Part shown: piece by piece, positions 61,325-64,000 of the stretch
Position numbering within the stretch: the first letter of the stretch is position 1
Layout: the number at the start of each line of letters is the position of its first letter
DNA from: Acidilutibacter cellobiosedens
GTDB taxonomy: Bacteria; Bacillota; Clostridia; Tissierellales; Acidilutibacteraceae
Direction: 5' to 3'
Assembly (NCBI RefSeq): GCF_004103715.1
Contig: NZ_CP035282.1
Location: forward strand, 2,904,673 to 2,968,672
DNA length: 64,000 nt
The notes under the pieces: generated by a model
Seen by the model: the letters and a program-made list of their open reading frames with translations, nothing else
What the model was told of the DNA's origin: nothing
Database searches by the model: none
Program-made: the position numbers and the translations under genes

Positions 61325-62122
61325 TTAAAAATATTTAGTGCTTATAATGCCGCCAAAAAAAATTGTCATTATGATTAATGCAACAAAATCTCTTCTTTTG
61401 AGTTTAATTTCATTAAGCCTGGTTCTATGTTCTCCTCCTCTGTAGCATCTTGCTTCCATAGCCATGGCAAGTTCGTCTGCTCTTCTAAAAGCATTTACAA
61501 ACAGTGGCACAAGCAATGGCACCAAGCTTTTAGCTCTTTTAAGGATATTACCGCTTTCAAAATCGGCTCCTCTTGCCATCTGAGCCTTCATAATCTTATC
61601 CGTCTCTTCTAACAAAGTGGGAATAAATCTTAATGCTATTGTCATCATCATGGCTAATTCATGAGCAGGAACCCCTATCTTTTTTAACGGAGAAAGAAGC
61701 TTTTCGATTCCGTCTGTCAATGATATAGGAGATGTTGTTAAGGTCAATAATGTAGTTCCCATGATCAGAAATATAAGCCTTAATGCCATAAATACAGCTT
61801 GAGTTAATCCTTCTTTGGTAACGTCCAGAGGTCCTATCTCCCAAAGTATTTCACCTTTAGTCATAAACATATTTATAAGAAAAGTTATTATTATGATAAA
61901 CATAAGAGGCTTTATTCCCTTAAATATATATTTAAAGGGCACTTTGGATAATTTAGTAGTTACCAATACAAAAATAAAAATGAAAATATATGGATAAAAT
62001 TTATTAATAAAAAATAATGAAATTATAAATACAAAAGTCAAAATTATCTTAACTCTCGGATCTAATTTATGAATTATGGTTTCTCCCGGAAAATATTGCC
62101 CTATGGTTATATCTTTAAGCAT
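61325..62122 (-). CDS. ecfT: Energy-coupling factor transporter transmembrane subunit EcfT
   Basis: About 265 residues, several membrane helices, with the coupling motifs QMARGADFESG and EARCYRGGEHRTR near 190 and 230. The ATG at 62120-62122 is eight bases after AAGGAG and overlaps the ecfA2 stop. It links the ATPases to substrate-binding S components encoded elsewhere. Confidence 0.96.
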   Translation of the reverse strand: MLKDITIGQYFPGETIIHKLDPRVKIILTFVFIISLFFINKFYPYIFIFIFVLVTTKLSKVPFKYIFKGIKPLMFIIIITFLINMFMTKGEILWEIGPLDVTKEGLTQAVFMALRLIFLIMGTTLLTLTTSPISLTDGIEKLLSPLKKIGVPAHELAMMMTIALRFIPTLLEETDKIMKAQMARGADFESGNILKRAKSLVPLLVPLFVNAFRRADELAMAMEARCYRGGEHRTRLNEIKLKRRDFVALIIMTIFFGGIISTKYF

Positions 62123-62978
62123 TGCCATTACTCCTTAAATATTTTAATATTTCATCTTTAGCCTCTTCTACAGTAAGTATATCATCTCTCACTTTGTGAC
62201 CTCTTCTTTTATATTCTCTCATGAAATAAGTAATTTGAGGAACTCCAAGCCCTAATCTCTCCAATTCTTCTACTTTAGTAAATATTTCTCTTGTACTTCC
62301 TTCCATTACTACCTTGCCTTTATGCATAACAACTACTTTATTTGCTAATTTTGCAATATCTTCCATACTGTGAGATACTAATATAATGGTAATTTTTTCC
62401 TTTCTGTAAAGTTCCTGTATTTCTCCCAATATTTCATCTCTTCCTCCTGGGTCCAAACCTGCTGTAGGCTCATCCAGTACAAGTACTTTAGGCTTCATGG
62501 ATAAAATCCCCGCGATTGCTACTCTTCTTTTCTGTCCTCCACTCAGTTCAAAGGGCGATCTGTCTTTCAACTGCTTAAAATCAAGGCCTACCAGTTCCAT
62601 AGACTCCCTTATCCTTCTGTCGATTTCACTTTCCTCTAATCCTAAATTAGCAGGTCCGAAAGCAATATCCTTATATACGGTTTCTTCAAAAATTTGATGC
62701 TCCGGATACTGAAATACAAGGCCTACTTTTTGTCTTATTTTTTTTAAATCCGCCTCTTTAGAGGTAATATCTTCTCCATCTATAAATATTTTCCCCGAAG
62801 TAGGCTTAATCAATCCGTTAAAATGCTGAACAAGGGTTGATTTTCCGGAACCTGTATGCCCAATAAGTCCGATAAAATCCCCCTCTTCAAATTCTAAATT
62901 TATATTATCCAATGCTTTAATTTCAAAAGGATTCCCTTGATTATATATATAACTTAAATTTTCCGTTTTTATTATCAT
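62115..62978 (-). CDS. ecfA2: Energy-coupling factor ATPase EcfA2
   Basis: 287 residues with Walker [10 protein letters not shown], the Q-loop region [14 protein letters not shown], signature [13 protein letters not shown] and Walker [14 protein letters not shown]. Overlaps ecfA1 by 4 bp. Confidence 0.96.
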   Translation of the reverse strand: MIIKTENLSYIYNQGNPFEIKALDNINLEFEEGDFIGLIGHTGSGKSTLVQHFNGLIKPTSGKIFIDGEDITSKEADLKKIRQKVGLVFQYPEHQIFEETVYKDIAFGPANLGLEESEIDRRIRESMELVGLDFKQLKDRSPFELSGGQKRRVAIAGILSMKPKVLVLDEPTAGLDPGGRDEILGEIQELYRKEKITIILVSHSMEDIAKLANKVVVMHKGKVVMEGSTREIFTKVEELERLGLGVPQITYFMREYKRRGHKVRDDILTVEEAKDEILKYLRSNGNA

Positions 62979-63805
62979 AACGCTTCCACCAATTCTTCTA
63001 CAGTCAAAATATCCTTAGGAACATTTATTCCTTCCTGTCTTAATTCATATGCCAATTCCGTTACCTGAGGTACATCTAATCCGATCTTTTTAACTTTCTC
63101 AACTTCACTGAATATTTGCCTTGGGGTTCCATCCATTACAATATTTCCATCTTCCATTACTATTATTCTATCCGCTTCTACTGCTTCATCCATATAATGG
63201 GTTATCAATACTATAGTTTTATTTTCTGTTTTATTAAGTTTCTTAACAGTACTGATGACTTCTTTTCTCCCAATTGGATCAAGCATTGCTGTAGGTTCAT
63301 CTAAAATTATACATTCCGGATTCATTGCAAGGATACCTGCAATTGCAACTCTCTGTTTCTGTCCTCCTGACAGAAGATGAGGAGCATGCTTTTTATATTT
63401 ACTCATTTCTACCGTCTCTAAAGATTCGTCTACTCTTTTTCGTATTTCCTTTGGGGGAACTCCTTGATTTTCAGGTCCGAAGGCAACATCCTCTTCTACT
63501 ATTGTTGCTACTAATTGGTTATCAGGATTTTGAAAGACCATTCCCGCTGTTTGTCTGATATCCCAGACCTTACTTTCATCTCTGGTATCCATGCCATTTA
63601 CAAACACCCGTCCTGTTGTCGGTAGTAAAAGAGCATTCATCATCTTTGCAAGAGTAGATTTTCCTGAACCGTTATGTCCAAGTATGGCTAAAAATTCTCC
63701 TTTATATATATCCAAATCAACTCCCTTTAGCGCTTGAAATTTTTCCTCGTCATCTGATGTATATTCGTAAGTAACATCTTTCATTTCTATCATTATATTA
63801 GACAT
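62975..63805 (-). CDS. ecfA1: Energy-coupling factor ATPase EcfA1
   Basis: 276 residues with Walker [29 protein letters not shown], signature [13 protein letters not shown] and Walker [14 protein letters not shown]. First gene of the ecfA1-ecfA2-ecfT-truA unit after rplQ. Confidence 0.96.
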   Translation of the reverse strand: MSNIMIEMKDVTYEYTSDDEEKFQALKGVDLDIYKGEFLAILGHNGSGKSTLAKMMNALLLPTTGRVFVNGMDTRDESKVWDIRQTAGMVFQNPDNQLVATIVEEDVAFGPENQGVPPKEIRKRVDESLETVEMSKYKKHAPHLLSGGQKQRVAIAGILAMNPECIILDEPTAMLDPIGRKEVISTVKKLNKTENKTIVLITHYMDEAVEADRIIVMEDGNIVMDGTPRQIFSEVEKVKKIGLDVPQVTELAYELRQEGINVPKDILTVEELVEAL

Positions 63806-63885
63806 TTTTATCCCTCATTTATATACAATTCCATTATTTAATAATAACACAAGGAAATCTCTAAATCAATCATAAAACCACAAAA

Positions 63886-63912
63886 GGGACTAAGTTTTGA
63901 AAACTTAATCCC
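63886..63912 (-). terminator. Hairpin between rplQ and ecfA1
   Basis: GGGACTAAGTTTT pairs with AAAACTTAATCCC apart from one mismatch, around one base. On the minus strand CCCTTTTGTGG follows, a weak T-run, so it is probably a partial terminator. Confidence 0.6.
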
Positions 63913-63918
63913 CCACTT

Positions 63919-64000
63919 TTATAGCAATTCTATTATAGCCATCTCTGCTCCGTCTCCATTTCGTGGCCCAATTCTTACTATCCTTGTATACCCTCCCTTT
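63919..64000 (-). CDS. rplQ: 50S ribosomal protein L17, C-terminal end (runs off the window)
   Basis: The last 26 codons, reading KGGYTRIVRIGPRNGDGAEM and ending in IIELL, match the L17 C-terminus. The gene's start lies beyond the window. Confidence 0.93.
   Translation of the reverse strand, partial: KGGYTRIVRIGPRNGDGAEMAIIELL

Noticed and set aside
1-64000. CRISPR arrays, rRNA or tRNA genes
   Set aside because: No regularly spaced repeats and no tRNA T-arm or rRNA core sequences were noticed on reading through.

Overview
The window is low-GC, strongly A+T-rich DNA from an anaerobic, endospore-forming Firmicute, most likely class Clostridia or Tissierellia. Supporting signs are alpha/beta-type SASP genes, CwlD, three [FeFe]-hydrogenase-type proteins, butyrate kinase and phosphotransbutyrylase genes, a selenium/sulfur trafficking trio, PTS sugar uptake, AGGAGG-type ribosome binding sites, frequent TTG/GTG starts and Gram-positive ribosomal gene order. 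No rRNA, tRNA or CRISPR array was seen.

Layout. 1-4.3 kb (minus): cdaA-cdaR (c-di-AMP synthesis) run straight into buk-ptb-buk. 4.4-11.2 kb (minus): CapA-like protein, PrsW protease, basic amino acid antiporter, PTS enzyme I and HPr, DUF5317 membrane protein. 11.4-14.2 kb: a short SASP-like gene, a decarboxylase beta subunit with a previously uncalled 39-residue gamma-like partner, and dapF. 14.4-21.8 kb (plus): a glucitol-type PTS regulon (SorC regulator, GutM, IIC, IIB, IIA, SAF-domain oxidoreductase, class II aldolase, TIM-like isomerase, YjbQ) with two promoters that share one operator-like motif. 22-26 kb: lysA, SASP, L,D-transpeptidase, flavin reductase, DUF4230 protein. 26-30 kb: a 1.1 kb gene-free stretch, a hydrogenase-like protein, and yedE-tusA-DUF3343. 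30-40 kb (minus): a truncated iron-ADH, a zinc-ADH, then a mannose-family PTS operon with a DapA-like aldolase and a hydroxyacid dehydrogenase, driven by a clear sigma-54 promoter and a LevR-type activator. 40-47.7 kb: GNAT, FAD protein, dioxygenase, and a heterodimeric ABC exporter behind a leader-peptide attenuator. 47.8-52.5 kb (minus): a sensory hydrogenase cluster. 52.6-52.8 kb: a dense cluster of DnaA boxes. 52.8-64 kb: cwlD, then an accessory insert (CobW GTPase, MFS exporter with its own leader peptide, an IS1634-type element flanked by 92-bp direct repeats, FMN reductase), then the conserved rpsI-rplM-truA-ecfT-ecfA2-ecfA1-rplQ block.

How parts work together. EI and HPr supply phosphate to both PTS regulons. 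The glucitol-type regulon reads as polyol uptake as a phosphate, oxidation, retro-aldol cleavage and triose-phosphate interconversion. The mannose-type regulon reads as uptake of a sugar or sugar acid, with dehydrogenase and aldolase steps; neither substrate can be read from sequence alone. The two drug-exporter loci both show strong promoter, short ORF, terminator and transporter in that order, which suggests translation-coupled attenuation. The most noteworthy signals are these two attenuators, the long-duplication IS, the DnaA-box cluster, the unassigned polyol pathway and the hydrogenase/phosphatase signalling cluster.
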